From: an uncultured Lachnospiraceae bacterium
GTDB taxonomy: Bacteria; Bacillota; Clostridia; Lachnospirales; Lachnospiraceae
NCBI GenBank assembly: GCA_910578175.1
Contig: CAJTPF010000015.1
Location: forward strand, 1-64,000
Length of the DNA: 64,000 nucleotides
Direction of reading: 5' to 3'
The position numbers and the translations under genes are program-made. Under the pieces are notes generated by a model, which saw only the letters and a program-made list of their open reading frames with translations, made no database searches and had not been told where the DNA came from. This document shows, one piece after another, positions 43,577 to 52,555 of the stretch (its first letter is position 1; each line of letters starts with the position of its first letter).

Positions 43577-45328
43577 CTAAATCAATCCATTTTTGTATCT
43601 GTTCTTTAACAATTTCCAACAATCTTCCTTTTTACACCATTGAGTAATATTAATTCCCTTAACTTCTGGATTCATAAAATGATTCCAAACCACCAATATT
43701 AACTCTTCAATAAGAAGCGACAATTCTGGAGAAATTGTTTGCATTTTCCAAATTTGATTATCCAAAACCTTATTTGAAAAAAATTCAGAAAGCAAGGCTA
43801 TTGTATAATAATTAATTTGAGCTTTATATCCTCCAAAATTTTGTTTTGCCACTAATTTATCACACTCTTTAAACAGAATTACCTTTGCAATCATACTAAT
43901 ATATGTTTCTTCTGTTGGTTCAGGTACTTCACCCCTTTTAATCATAGCTGAATATTCAATAAAATTTGTTTCCAACCCTTTACTCACAACATGAGGATAT
44001 TTCATCCATGCCATCATACATTTTGCAGCAACTGTCTTTGTTATACACATTGCTTTTGGATTAAACTCTTTGAATTTTTTCTTCTGAGATGGTGTCGAAT
44101 GACGATTTACATCAACCATATATTGTCCTCTAGCTCGTTCATAATACCATCTTTGTGTTGATTTACCATTTTCAACTGGAACATATATTTTTCTAGACAG
44201 TCGTTCCATTTCAACATGATAAGAATCATTGGCACTAAAATCAGACATATTTATCTTATTTTGGCTATTGGCATATTTAGATATAAAACCTACCATTTCC
44301 TCAGTTTTACTTTCGTTTCTAATTACAGTAAGTTTCATCTGTACATTTACAGAAGAAATGTCAATACCCGTTTGCAAAGCGTTATGTATTGAAGCCGTAG
44401 TCTGTCCACCATTAACAATCTGCCAATCTGTAATCTCTTTTATAATAACAAATGCATCATCGCTCTTATCTTCATCAATAATAATACTCTTTGCAGTTGT
44501 TGAAATTCCGTTGTTATATGTCATAAACATTTCTGGTTCATTTTGTAATGTATTTTTAATTCCTGGATTAATTTTTCCAGTTGCCTGTAAAAAAGAACGA
44601 ACATTTTTTTCAATAAGACGTTGTCCTTCGTCTCTGTAAACTTCAGCTAAACATTGTCCTGAAATAACACCTATATAACAATCATATATTTCATTTTTCT
44701 GTTTAACTTTTATCATTTTTAAAGGATAACTATATTTATTCTGAAATCTAACCACTATATCCTCATGAGATTTTTTTTGATATAACGACTGGCAAACTCT
44801 TTCAAGATCCCACACATCAAATTTAACCATCACTTTATCTATCCTTATACTTTCCGGAATATCTGGTGTGGTTTCTTTATTGGTCATAAGAATCACTCTT
44901 ATGTTTTCTATTTCTCGCTCATACTCATTTATATATTCAGAAATTACATATCCCGAATCAGTCTCTTCCACATTTTCAAAATATCCCGCTTTGCACATGC
45001 GATAAAACTTTGTTGCTTGTTTTGAATACTTTTTGATATCTGTTTTCCCCATCTTGGCAACTTCAGTCCTATTTTCAAATACACTTACAACCAGTGTTAA
45101 GGTTTGAAAATATTCATCGTAAACATATCCATTTATCTTAGCTTTTTCACAATCTTTCTTATAACTCATTACATTACAGTTATTTATAAAAGATTCTCCA
45201 GCATCAATTACATACATAGAAAATACATTTGTAAACGCATCTTCTGTGCTACATTTATCATTATCTTTGTATCCTCTTACTTCTTCTATCAGTTCTTCAT
45301 TGAACTGCTTCATTTGTTCAGTAACCAT
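43577..45328 (-). CDS. AIPR-family (abortive infection) protein
   Basis: A 583-residue protein of the AIPR family. The hallmark is FMTYNNGISTTAKSI followed by DWQIVNGGQTTASIHNALQT and then NVQMKLTVIRNESKTEEM and KYANSQNKINMSDFSANDSYH. The N-terminal half (about 1-230) is a PD-(D/E)XK-like region in this family (VSVFENRTEVAKMG, SYPLKMIKVKQKNEIYDCYI). The name comes from plasmid-borne abortive-infection proteins of lactococci. The start overlaps the stop of the upstream gene (TAATG), a sign of translational coupling. In this operon it likely acts with the GHKL/Z1 machine on invading DNA (inference). Confidence 0.88.
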   Translation of the reverse strand: MVTEQMKQFNEELIEEVRGYKDNDKCSTEDAFTNVFSMYVIDAGESFINNCNVMSYKKDCEKAKINGYVYDEYFQTLTLVVSVFENRTEVAKMGKTDIKKYSKQATKFYRMCKAGYFENVEETDSGYVISEYINEYEREIENIRVILMTNKETTPDIPESIRIDKVMVKFDVWDLERVCQSLYQKKSHEDIVVRFQNKYSYPLKMIKVKQKNEIYDCYIGVISGQCLAEVYRDEGQRLIEKNVRSFLQATGKINPGIKNTLQNEPEMFMTYNNGISTTAKSIIIDEDKSDDAFVIIKEITDWQIVNGGQTTASIHNALQTGIDISSVNVQMKLTVIRNESKTEEMVGFISKYANSQNKINMSDFSANDSYHVEMERLSRKIYVPVENGKSTQRWYYERARGQYMVDVNRHSTPSQKKKFKEFNPKAMCITKTVAAKCMMAWMKYPHVVSKGLETNFIEYSAMIKRGEVPEPTEETYISMIAKVILFKECDKLVAKQNFGGYKAQINYYTIALLSEFFSNKVLDNQIWKMQTISPELSLLIEELILVVWNHFMNPEVKGINITQWCKKEDCWKLLKNRYKNGLI

Positions 45329-46329
45329 TACAAATCAACTCCCTTGTAAAATGATTCAATCGTTATTTGAAAAGCATTACACGCATCAAGAGATATTGTA
45401 TAATCCACAGAAGTAATTCCTTTACTAATTATCTTGGTAGTAATTCTCGGAAATCCCTCTGCAACATCATAACAATTTTCTTCCCTAATCTTAAAATGAA
45501 TCTTATATAATTCTGGCATTTGATGTATGTAGCCAATTTTCAGTAATTTATTATAAAAAATAAATCGATATCTTGGACTAAGCATTGTGGATATTCTCTT
45601 AACAATTTCCGATAAACATTCTCCATCAATCTCACTTTTTTTAAACTTAAGGCAAAATAGATATAAACGTCCTAAAATTCCAGTATCATCCAATTGATAT
45701 TCATTACTAATATTTACTCTATTAGAGTCTTTGGCACTTGAACTTTTTACCTCTATTGCATCTATTCCACAATAAAAGTCATGCGTTTCTGCATTGCAAC
45801 CAGTCCAACATTCTAAGGCCTTTTCACCCTTTAGTGCTATAAGTTTTTCAAGCAGATAGAGTTCTCCATACAATCCTTGTTGCACATTATCAGATAACAC
45901 GAAATCCTTATCAAATTGAAAAAAAACATTCCATTTCACTAAAACTTCTTTGATTAGATTAAGTGTTTCACTTCTTGAGGATTCATATAATGCCTCTATT
46001 ATATCTTGCATTATAATAAAAAATATTTTTCTTTCATAATCTTCAATCTGCTTAAACGACAAAAATTTCCTTTTTTCTCCATCATCATATATTTCTGATA
46101 ACCGTTCTTCCATCCCTTTCCACTTAGGAATTGCATTTAAAGAATCACTTGTAACATCATTTTTCAAAGAAACACTTACTTCACAAAGTTGTATTTTTTT
46201 ATACACACTAATCAAAACAACAATATTATTCTTTAATATAAATCTCCTAGATAATATATTGGAGTTTTTATACTGCTCCTTTGCAAAATCATTTACTATA
46301 TCCCTATATACATTAGTCAAAAATATCAT
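45328..46329 (-). CDS. PD-(D/E)XK motif protein (DUF4420-like)
   Basis: About 333 residues. The start at 46329 is chosen because AAGGG lies 8 bases upstream; a GTG at 46338 and an ATG at 46335 are alternatives. The nuclease-like core is GLYGELYLLEKLIALKG followed by HDFYCGIDAIEVKSSSA: numbering from the GTG, Glu159, Asp187, Glu196 and Lys198. The rest is alpha/beta and Ser/Lys-rich. It overlaps the Z1 gene by 17 bases and the AIPR gene by 1. Z1 helicase genes are regularly followed by such a protein, so it is the likely nuclease partner of the Z1 motor (inference). Confidence 0.85.
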   Translation of the reverse strand: MIFLTNVYRDIVNDFAKEQYKNSNILSRRFILKNNIVVLISVYKKIQLCEVSVSLKNDVTSDSLNAIPKWKGMEERLSEIYDDGEKRKFLSFKQIEDYERKIFFIIMQDIIEALYESSRSETLNLIKEVLVKWNVFFQFDKDFVLSDNVQQGLYGELYLLEKLIALKGEKALECWTGCNAETHDFYCGIDAIEVKSSSAKDSNRVNISNEYQLDDTGILGRLYLFCLKFKKSEIDGECLSEIVKRISTMLSPRYRFIFYNKLLKIGYIHQMPELYKIHFKIREENCYDVAEGFPRITTKIISKGITSVDYTISLDACNAFQITIESFYKGVDL

Positions 46330-49141
46330 ATCCATCACCCTTCGCTGCTATGGGATTAACTTGGTAAGAAATAGATTTCCCATTTCCCCTTGGAAAAACA
46401 ACAACCAAACCAAATGGAGGTTTATGTTCGCTATCTCCTATTTTAAAATTACTTGTTTTTGATTCAACATCATGGTAATCAATTGGGTAAATTAACAACA
46501 AACCTTTTCTAGGATCCATCTTAGCTCTAATATTAGCAGCTATAGTTCCCTCATTCCCTTTATCAGAAGCCTCTTCTATTTTCATAGCTTTTTCATATTC
46601 ATCTTGATTCAAAGCATAATACTCATGTCCTTTTGACTTAAGCATATGCACTGAACACACTTTGCCATCCCTTAACGGAATAACACTATTTTCTCCATGT
46701 CTTGTAATACCATTCTTAATCTTATAACCAGCAATTTCAAATCCTGGTTCATTTTTTCCTACATTAAGTAAACAAACAGTCCAATCAATTAGTAATTGAT
46801 CTTTATTCTGTTCTTTAATATATGTTGCAATATTATTACCATTTACTTTACTAGCAAATTTCGACGTTTTAAATACTGTAAAAAATTCAATTATCTTATG
46901 CGCTGAAACATTCTCAAGAAACAAATGCGTATTATCCGTACTTCTTCTAAGTTTTGCAAAATGTTCCTCTGATGAATAAATTTTCGAAGCAGTAGAAAAC
47001 AACCCATTCACAGCATTATAATTATTTTCATACTGCTGTATATCAACGTCAATGTCTCTAGTAACAGTTAATGTGTTACTAAAATCTAATTTTTGCATAG
47101 TACCTGACTTGACTTTCCTAGGACTCGAAATTTTCAATTCTGGATGAGTAGCAACTCGTAAGCCAAAATCCATTGGTTTAGCTTTTTCATCACACATATA
47201 TGATATTTGATCCCGCAAATTATCTGTTGCAAATGCAATTCTCACAAACCATCTATATATATCTTCTGTAACAAATACTCTACACAAATCTGCATATTTA
47301 GGTCTAAATCCAAACCAACGTCCCATCTGCATCAAAGTATCATAATATTTAGATTCTCTTGTAAAATAGCTAACTGATAATCCTTCTAATGTTAGTCCTC
47401 TAGAAAATTTATCGCCACCAATTGCTATCACATTATACTCCTCTCCTTCATGCTCTTTATACGCCAAAGAATCTTTACTATTTCCATTTATTACATTTAT
47501 CCTAATCTTTTCATCATTCATTAATCTAACAATCTCCTGATATACTTTATCCAGATCGAAAACATCCACCCCTTCCATATATCTACTAAAGTCTTTTAAC
47601 ATACTATTTGTTGTCGGCAAATAATCTTTTTGCATTATATAATACATTTCGTCCTTTGTTCCCTTATCACCATCAATTATCATTGGTTGTAACTCATTAT
47701 AAAAATAGTCGCTCACTTTTCTTTCGAGCTTTTCCTGCATATTTTTGATTCGAGCAATATGTATTAGCATTGTATTTGGCTTATTCATTTCGCCTCTACA
47801 ATTACGAATAGCAACAGATACTAGAAAACTCTTTATTGCTTGTTTTAAACTATCTGGCAATTCACCAACTGTCTTGTTTTTAACATTAACAAAATTGGCT
47901 TCTTCTATTTTTCTTATCAAAGGCATTGGCTTTATTTCCTCATTATCTGCTCCATAACCGAAAAACTCATTTGCCCCAATGTATCGATATGGTTTTGGTA
48001 AACTTATAATACAATCTGCCGGAAACAAATCATTGCCCAATTCTTCTGTTGCTACCCTTATATCATTTGGAATAAAAATATTAGCATATGGAGTTGCTGT
48101 ATATCCTACATATGATCTGCATTCAAATAATTTAAACAATGAACGAATCAATTTATTAATAGTTTTTACATCATATTCATCAATCACATTCCCATTATCA
48201 TCATAATCATAGCCCGTATTTACCGACGCTTGATCTGCTTCATCATCAATAAGTAATAATGGATACTTTGCTTTCATATGAAAATTGCCATTTTCATCAA
48301 CGGAAACTTCACTATTGCTCTTAATGTTTTCAATCAAATTCTCTAATGTTGATTTAATTTTCTTTGTAACAATAATGGTTGCATTGTCTGGCGATGTTAA
48401 AATTCCAGAACGATCTTTGGTAAAATCCCCCTTTTCATCACGGAATGTCAGCGTTTGAACAAAACCTGCATTATACAATTTTCCTACTCCTATTTTATTC
48501 TTCTCGGCTCGTTCTCTTTGCTTTTGCTTTGCCGCCGAATCAGTCTCATATCCTAATACCTCTTCATCAATACGCGACTGTGTTTGACTTCTAAGATTAT
48601 TGTGAATGCCAGCGAGTACAATAATGTATTTATATCCTGCGTCTAACGCCTTATTAATCAAGCCTATATAATTTGCCGTTTTTCCAGATTGTACATATCC
48701 CACAACCATCGCTCTTTTTTCTTTAGATATCGCTTTTCTAGGGTCAGCAATTGAATTAAGTAAAGTATCTGTTGTATTATCAATACTTTTCTTAATTGCA
48801 CTTCTTTCCCAGCCTTTTTCCTCATAGAGATATTTATAATATCTATTCCAAAAACTCAGCTTATCATTATTCTCATTACGGTAATCCACCCACCACGTTT
48901 CATTTTCAGCTTCTTCTCCCAATAATATTGATGGTTCATCTTCCTCACGCTCTCGACTAACTCGACTATATAAGTATCTCCTCAATGCATCACAATCCTT
49001 CACTTTTGCAGAAAACATTACAACTGTATCATCTATTGCTTTATCAATAATGAAATTTAAATCTTCTCCTACTAAATTTTTTATGGATACATTACACATC
49101 ATATATGCAATCTCATATATGTTTTCTTCTTGAAACATCAT
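46313..49141 (-). CDS. Z1-family helicase
   Basis: A 942-residue superfamily II-like NTPase of the Z1 family. An N-terminal helical region leads to Walker A AMVVGYVQSGKTANYIGL (Lys154), then IIVLAGIHNNLRSQTQSR, Walker B YPLLLIDDEADQASVNT, and the later motifs SRGLTLEGLSVSYFTRES and TLMQMGRWFGFRPKYADLCR (Arg finger region). The C-terminal 250 residues are of a mixed alpha/beta type found in the family. Z1 proteins accompany MORC-like GHKL ATPases in bacterial restriction-modification islands, as here: the ATPase gene ends 2 bases upstream. It is AT-rich relative to flanking genes. Confidence 0.93.
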   Translation of the reverse strand: MMFQEENIYEIAYMMCNVSIKNLVGEDLNFIIDKAIDDTVVMFSAKVKDCDALRRYLYSRVSREREEDEPSILLGEEAENETWWVDYRNENNDKLSFWNRYYKYLYEEKGWERSAIKKSIDNTTDTLLNSIADPRKAISKEKRAMVVGYVQSGKTANYIGLINKALDAGYKYIIVLAGIHNNLRSQTQSRIDEEVLGYETDSAAKQKQRERAEKNKIGVGKLYNAGFVQTLTFRDEKGDFTKDRSGILTSPDNATIIVTKKIKSTLENLIENIKSNSEVSVDENGNFHMKAKYPLLLIDDEADQASVNTGYDYDDNGNVIDEYDVKTINKLIRSLFKLFECRSYVGYTATPYANIFIPNDIRVATEELGNDLFPADCIISLPKPYRYIGANEFFGYGADNEEIKPMPLIRKIEEANFVNVKNKTVGELPDSLKQAIKSFLVSVAIRNCRGEMNKPNTMLIHIARIKNMQEKLERKVSDYFYNELQPMIIDGDKGTKDEMYYIMQKDYLPTTNSMLKDFSRYMEGVDVFDLDKVYQEIVRLMNDEKIRINVINGNSKDSLAYKEHEGEEYNVIAIGGDKFSRGLTLEGLSVSYFTRESKYYDTLMQMGRWFGFRPKYADLCRVFVTEDIYRWFVRIAFATDNLRDQISYMCDEKAKPMDFGLRVATHPELKISSPRKVKSGTMQKLDFSNTLTVTRDIDVDIQQYENNYNAVNGLFSTASKIYSSEEHFAKLRRSTDNTHLFLENVSAHKIIEFFTVFKTSKFASKVNGNNIATYIKEQNKDQLLIDWTVCLLNVGKNEPGFEIAGYKIKNGITRHGENSVIPLRDGKVCSVHMLKSKGHEYYALNQDEYEKAMKIEEASDKGNEGTIAANIRAKMDPRKGLLLIYPIDYHDVESKTSNFKIGDSEHKPPFGLVVVFPRGNGKSISYQVNPIAAKGDGYDIFD

Positions 49142-49143
49142 AT

Positions 49144-50625
49144 CTAAACCTCCTCAATAAGATTCTTAAGTTCATTTCCCAAATACGCATATTCTGCTGA
49201 CTCTAAAAAAACTTCATAGATTTCTTCCTTTTCGACTCCAAGCTTTTTAAGCACTGTTAATTGTTCTTTCACCTTAATTAAATCTCTATTTCTAATCTCA
49301 TCACTTATTTCCACTGAATTTGTTGTTGAAATCACTCCACTTAACATTGAAGGCGAATAATTTTCAATCAACGAAAGATACGTTTTCAGCTCCTTCTTAA
49401 TCTCTTCATTCAATTCCTGCATCAATTTAATGAGCATTGGATGCTTTTTATTTAAATAAAACATATAATTACCTGAAGAGTTTTTACGTTGTTCCCATAC
49501 ATACTTTAAGCTCGTATTATTTACCGTATTTCTCCGATTATATACACCTCTTGAATTATACACAGCAATTGATTTTTCTATTGCCAAATATGCAACTTGT
49601 GTTACGCTTTCTTCTATAGCCACAGGTAGTGTAGCTCTCGATTTTTTTATATCTATGCCCCACTCAAAATCACTTTCTGAACTCATGTCCAATTTAATTC
49701 TGGCCAAATTATACGCTGACTCCTTTTTGAATTTGCCAAACCATGTTCCATATACAATAAGCCTTCTATTTCTGTAAACATAAAATCCTTGTTGCGCTAA
49801 CCAATCTTTAGGTCCACCCGCCTTTTTAAATACACACTCATTTTCAAATTTTGTTTTATGTGGAAGAATAAATGGTTCAATTAAAACTGATGATTTTCCA
49901 TCAAACAATTCTTCACATGATAACTCCATTGTCGCCGGATTTTGTCTTAGAAATGGATTCCATGCTTCTAACAAATTCCCATTTACATATATTTCAAGAC
50001 CATCATCTTCTATAAAACGATGAAAAACCATTGCCAAATGTGTCTTTATTTTTTTTATTGTTTTATAAAATTTCGCCTTGGATTTTTGCATGTTGTTTTC
50101 ATCTATCAATTTATCCAATTTAGATAAAACAATTAATGTACCTTCATCCCAATTATAAAAATCAATTTTCTCTTTTAATGATTCTATAATTGCGTTAATC
50201 GTTTCATTGGAATGTAATAATATTTCCCATTTATCCTCTTTTTCTACATATTCAAGATTCCATTCCGCATTATTAGTTTCATTTTCCTGTTTCGTAATCA
50301 CAATTAATTGTTTTCCAAGCGAAAATGATGCCATTTTCATTCCCATACCAAATCGACCCAAATCATCTGCATTTCGTACAACTTCTGGATCTGCTGATCC
50401 AATTTTCATAGAATCTAACAATTCCTTCCTATCCATCCCCATACCATTATCCGCAATTAAAATTCTCAAGCTTTCCCAGTCAAACCACAATTGAATTATA
50501 CTTGCTCCACCAGATATACTGTTGTCTACCAAGTCGGCTATTGATGCCTCTTCTGTGTACCCTACAGAACGAAGAGATGTCAATAACATTCTTGCATTCG
50601 GCATTAATTCAAAAGTTTCTTCCAT
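49144..50625 (-). CDS. MutL/MORC-like GHKL ATPase
   Basis: About 493 residues. The start at 50625 follows AAAGGA by 9 bases, so a frame from 50643 is less likely. The N-terminal GHKL ATPase carries the N box ASIADLVDNSISGGAS, G1 ILIADNGMGMDRKEL and G2 LGRFGMGMKMASFSLGKQL. It is followed by a transducer-like S5 region (about 210-330) with GTWFGKFKKESAYNLARI and a long helical C-terminal part with a coiled coil. This is the bacterial branch related to eukaryotic MORC proteins, found beside Z1 helicases and methyltransferases. First gene of the seven-gene operon; probably a dimerising DNA clamp driven by ATP (by analogy). Confidence 0.92.
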   Translation of the reverse strand: MEETFELMPNARMLLTSLRSVGYTEEASIADLVDNSISGGASIIQLWFDWESLRILIADNGMGMDRKELLDSMKIGSADPEVVRNADDLGRFGMGMKMASFSLGKQLIVITKQENETNNAEWNLEYVEKEDKWEILLHSNETINAIIESLKEKIDFYNWDEGTLIVLSKLDKLIDENNMQKSKAKFYKTIKKIKTHLAMVFHRFIEDDGLEIYVNGNLLEAWNPFLRQNPATMELSCEELFDGKSSVLIEPFILPHKTKFENECVFKKAGGPKDWLAQQGFYVYRNRRLIVYGTWFGKFKKESAYNLARIKLDMSSESDFEWGIDIKKSRATLPVAIEESVTQVAYLAIEKSIAVYNSRGVYNRRNTVNNTSLKYVWEQRKNSSGNYMFYLNKKHPMLIKLMQELNEEIKKELKTYLSLIENYSPSMLSGVISTTNSVEISDEIRNRDLIKVKEQLTVLKKLGVEKEEIYEVFLESAEYAYLGNELKNLIEEV

Positions 50626-50647
50626 TTTATTTAATCCTTTCATTGCT

Positions 50648-50681
50648 TAAAAGAGATATATTTGCAATTTATTCTCTTTTA
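50648..50681 (-). promoter_or_regulatory. Perfect 9-bp inverted repeat just before the GHKL gene
   Basis: TAAAAGAGA (50648-50656) and TCTCTTTTA (50673-50681) around a 16-base AT-rich loop. It lies within the leader, 23 bases before the chosen start, and could be an operator, an attenuator-type hairpin or an mRNA stability element. Confidence 0.45.
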
Positions 50682-50700
50682 TAAAACACAAAATCTTTTT

Positions 50701-50787
50701 TTACATTAAGCTAAGTTTATATTTCGATATTAAATATTTCACTTCTTTCAACTCTTCAATCCTAGTATCTTTCTTCTCAAAAGTCAT
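50701..50787 (-). CDS. Possible 28-codon leader ORF of the defence operon
   Basis: An ATG-to-TAA frame of 28 codons (starts MTFEKKDTRIEELKE, Lys/Glu-rich, amphipathic) lies about 25 bases after the -10 box and before the inverted repeat. No ribosome binding site is visible. It may be chance, a relic of a regulator, or a leader peptide. Confidence 0.2.
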   Translation of the reverse strand: MTFEKKDTRIEELKEVKYLISKYKLSLM

Positions 50788-50812
50788 GAAAATATAATTA
50801 TTTAATACTAAT

Positions 50813-50841
50813 ATTATACAAGATTTATAATATGGTGTAAA
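50813..50841 (-). promoter_or_regulatory. Promoter of the defence operon
   Basis: Minus strand: -35 TTTACA (50841-50836), 17-bp spacer, -10 TATAAT (50818-50813). The leader to the GHKL start is about 180 bases. No other promoter is obvious up to the Vsr gene, so all seven genes are probably on one transcript. Confidence 0.7.
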
Positions 50842-51009
50842 TCTGTTTTTAACTTAGTTTTAAATAAAATAGTTCAGAATAGTTACTTTATGCTACATAC
50901 TGTACATCAACTTTTCCATTCTCATCTTTTTCAAGTTTTTTTTATTTCTATTATTTTTATAAAACTTCAATTTCTACATAATTTTATACTTTATAAATAT
51001 TTTACAGTC

Positions 51010-51275
51010 TTTTACAAAAAACGACTAGACGAACTTCACAAGTTCCGCTTCCAGCACAGTGTCAAGACCCTCTGCCGGGTTCTTCGGGTCAACAGAAGCA
51101 CTTATTTCAAACATTGTTCTGCAAATTCTGCTGTGCATATCTGTGAGAACCAGCATATCGCTTCCCTAATTCTCCATATCCATACGGATTATAACAAAAC
51201 ACCTACATCCTTCAGCGTGACTATGGCATCCAGATCAGTATCGGCAAAGTGTACCGCCTGCTGAAAACCCTGTAG
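51010..51275 (+). pseudogene. IS3-family OrfB remnant
   Basis: A frame of about 80 residues (LDELHKFRFQHSVKTLCRVL, VNRSTYFKH, then HIHTDYNK) matches the beginning of IS3-family OrfB. A frameshift then moves the match to another frame (DYGIQISIGKVYRLLKTL), ending at a stop near 51275. The DDE catalytic core is absent. It lies upstream of the defence operon on the opposite strand, and the homology ends abruptly on both sides. It is not mobile. Confidence 0.7.
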
Positions 51276-51289
51276 CTGCCCCAAATGTC

Positions 51290-51720
51290 AACCGCGAAAC
51301 TCGCAGTTCAATACCTTCTTGATATCTGTATGGTTTTGATTCTCTTTTATAAACTGAAATCTCACAGACTTTTTTCCTCAAGAAGACATGGGCTTTTTTT
51401 AACAGCCCCAGTTCCTCATAAAGTTCTTTATTTTCTTTTGCAGTTTTTTAATTTCAAACTGATATGAGTACAGTTTGCTTTCATGTCCCAATAAAACATC
51501 TTCACCATATTTTTGTACTCAGTTAACCATTGATATATTATATTTAGGTGGACATCCAATTCTTCTGAAACCACTCTAACAGGAATACCATCTTCTAAAA
51601 TCATTTTTACAGAGGCAATTTTAAACTGCCTGTCATATGTTTTTCTTATCATAAATAGACACCTTTCCATTTTTCTACATTATTATATCATTTCTAAATT
51701 TCTGCTAAATATGTGTCTAC
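51290..51720 (-). pseudogene. IS3-family left end with broken orfA
   Basis: Beside the end-like sequence GTAGACACATATTTAGCAG (about 51700-51718) a promoter-like ATATAAT and GGAAAGG precede an OrfA with an HTH (MIRKTYDRQFKIASVKMI, VRVVSEELDVHLNIIYQWL). The frame breaks after about 70 residues. The leucine-zipper part continues in another frame (KENKELYEELGLLKKAHVFL), and the start of OrfB (RFQFIKENQNHTDIKKVL) is in a third. The element ends at about 51290 next to the OrfB remnant, which is on the other strand, so two IS3-type pieces have been joined head to head. Confidence 0.75.
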
Positions 51721-51739
51721 TTACTTGACTATGGTTAAT

Positions 51740-51833
51740 AGTCCAAAATCCCCGTGACTGGACTTTCAACAGTAAGATTAGTGCCAAGCTCGGCACACAA
51801 TATAACTGCCATACCCTCCCCAGGTACGGCAGT
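51740..51833. terminator. Cluster of three short hairpins after the Pro/Gly-repeat gene
   Basis: AGTCCA...TGGACT (51740-51764), GTGCC aagctc GGCAC (51781-51796) and ACTGCCaTACC / GGTAcGGCAGT (51805-51833). Only the last has a stem typical of a terminator, and the T-run on either strand is poor. Confidence 0.35.
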
Positions 51834-51889
51834 CATACTTTCTTCAAACCATTATCTATAATCTATATTAATCCCCATTATCCTTTCAA

Positions 51890-52465
51890 TTATCCCAACT
51901 CATTCTCATCATTCGTCACCAGCATACACTCTACTACTTCATCTCCGATTGCCGTTCTTGCACCAAAGGCGATCGGAATCGCAACTGTCACCTCCTGTGT
52001 GATAACGAATTTACAGCAGCGGTCAGAATGTTCACATCCATGCATTTCACCCGGAGTGATTATAGGGGCGCCGTTGCATCTGGTGGTGATCTGACCTACA
52101 GTGGCAAACGGCTCTATCTCTACCGGCACGCTGACTTTGGATTTATGATAATTAACGGTTTCACATGCTTTCATAGTTATTACCTCCGAAATAGATTGCA
52201 CAGGCGGCCTGGGACATGGCGGCTGTGGCGGATATGGTGGTTTAGGTTCTGGCCCCGGGCCCGGCGGATATGGCGGTTTCGGGCCTGGTCCCGGTGGTGG
52301 GAACGGCGGTTTTGGACCGGGTCCCGGTGGTGGGAACGGTGGTTTCGGACCAGGACCCGGCGGTGGAAACGGCGGTTTCGGACCGGGTCCCGGTGGCGGA
52401 AATGGGGGTTTTGGACCAGGAGCTTTAGAACAAAGACCTTGTGAACTTAACTTTTCTTCTGACAT
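51890..52465 (-). CDS. Proline/glycine-repeat protein with conserved Cys-containing C-domain
   Basis: A 191-residue protein. Residues about 16-88 are tandem copies of an 11-residue unit PGPKPPFPPPG (four near-perfect copies, then degenerate ones with Tyr and Glu). The C-terminal half (about 92-191) is a compact beta-rich domain with cysteines (MKACETVNYHKSKVSVPVEI, GCEHSDRCCKFVITQEVTVA, AFGARTAIGDEVVECMLV). No signal peptide is seen. The domain recalls small spore-coat or exosporium-type proteins of Clostridia, but I cannot name a family. AAGGAGAC precedes the ATG. Upp is the next gene upstream. Confidence 0.75.
   Translation of the reverse strand: MSEEKLSSQGLCSKAPGPKPPFPPPGPGPKPPFPPPGPGPKPPFPPPGPGPKPPFPPPGPGPKPPYPPGPGPEPKPPYPPQPPCPRPPVQSISEVITMKACETVNYHKSKVSVPVEIEPFATVGQITTRCNGAPIITPGEMHGCEHSDRCCKFVITQEVTVAIPIAFGARTAIGDEVVECMLVTNDENELG
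52200..52420 (-). repeat. 33-bp tandem coding repeats (Pro/Gly units)
   Basis: About four near-identical 33-bp units and further degenerate ones encode the 11-residue Pro/Gly repeat. Unit length is a multiple of three, so copy-number change would alter protein length but not the frame. Confidence 0.85.
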
Positions 52466-52555
52466 TCAATTGTCTCCTTATTTGTTTGTTCACTATATAA
52501 TATTCATCGGTACAAGTTAGGTGCATAAAATTAACTTTTATTTCTGAATTTTATA

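Noticed and set aside
52200..52420. CRISPR-like array
   Set aside because: The repeats are back to back, in frame and encode a Pro/Gly motif; there are no spacers.
52200..52420. Phase-variable switch in the Pro/Gly gene
   Set aside because: Units are 33 bases, so gain or loss keeps the reading frame.
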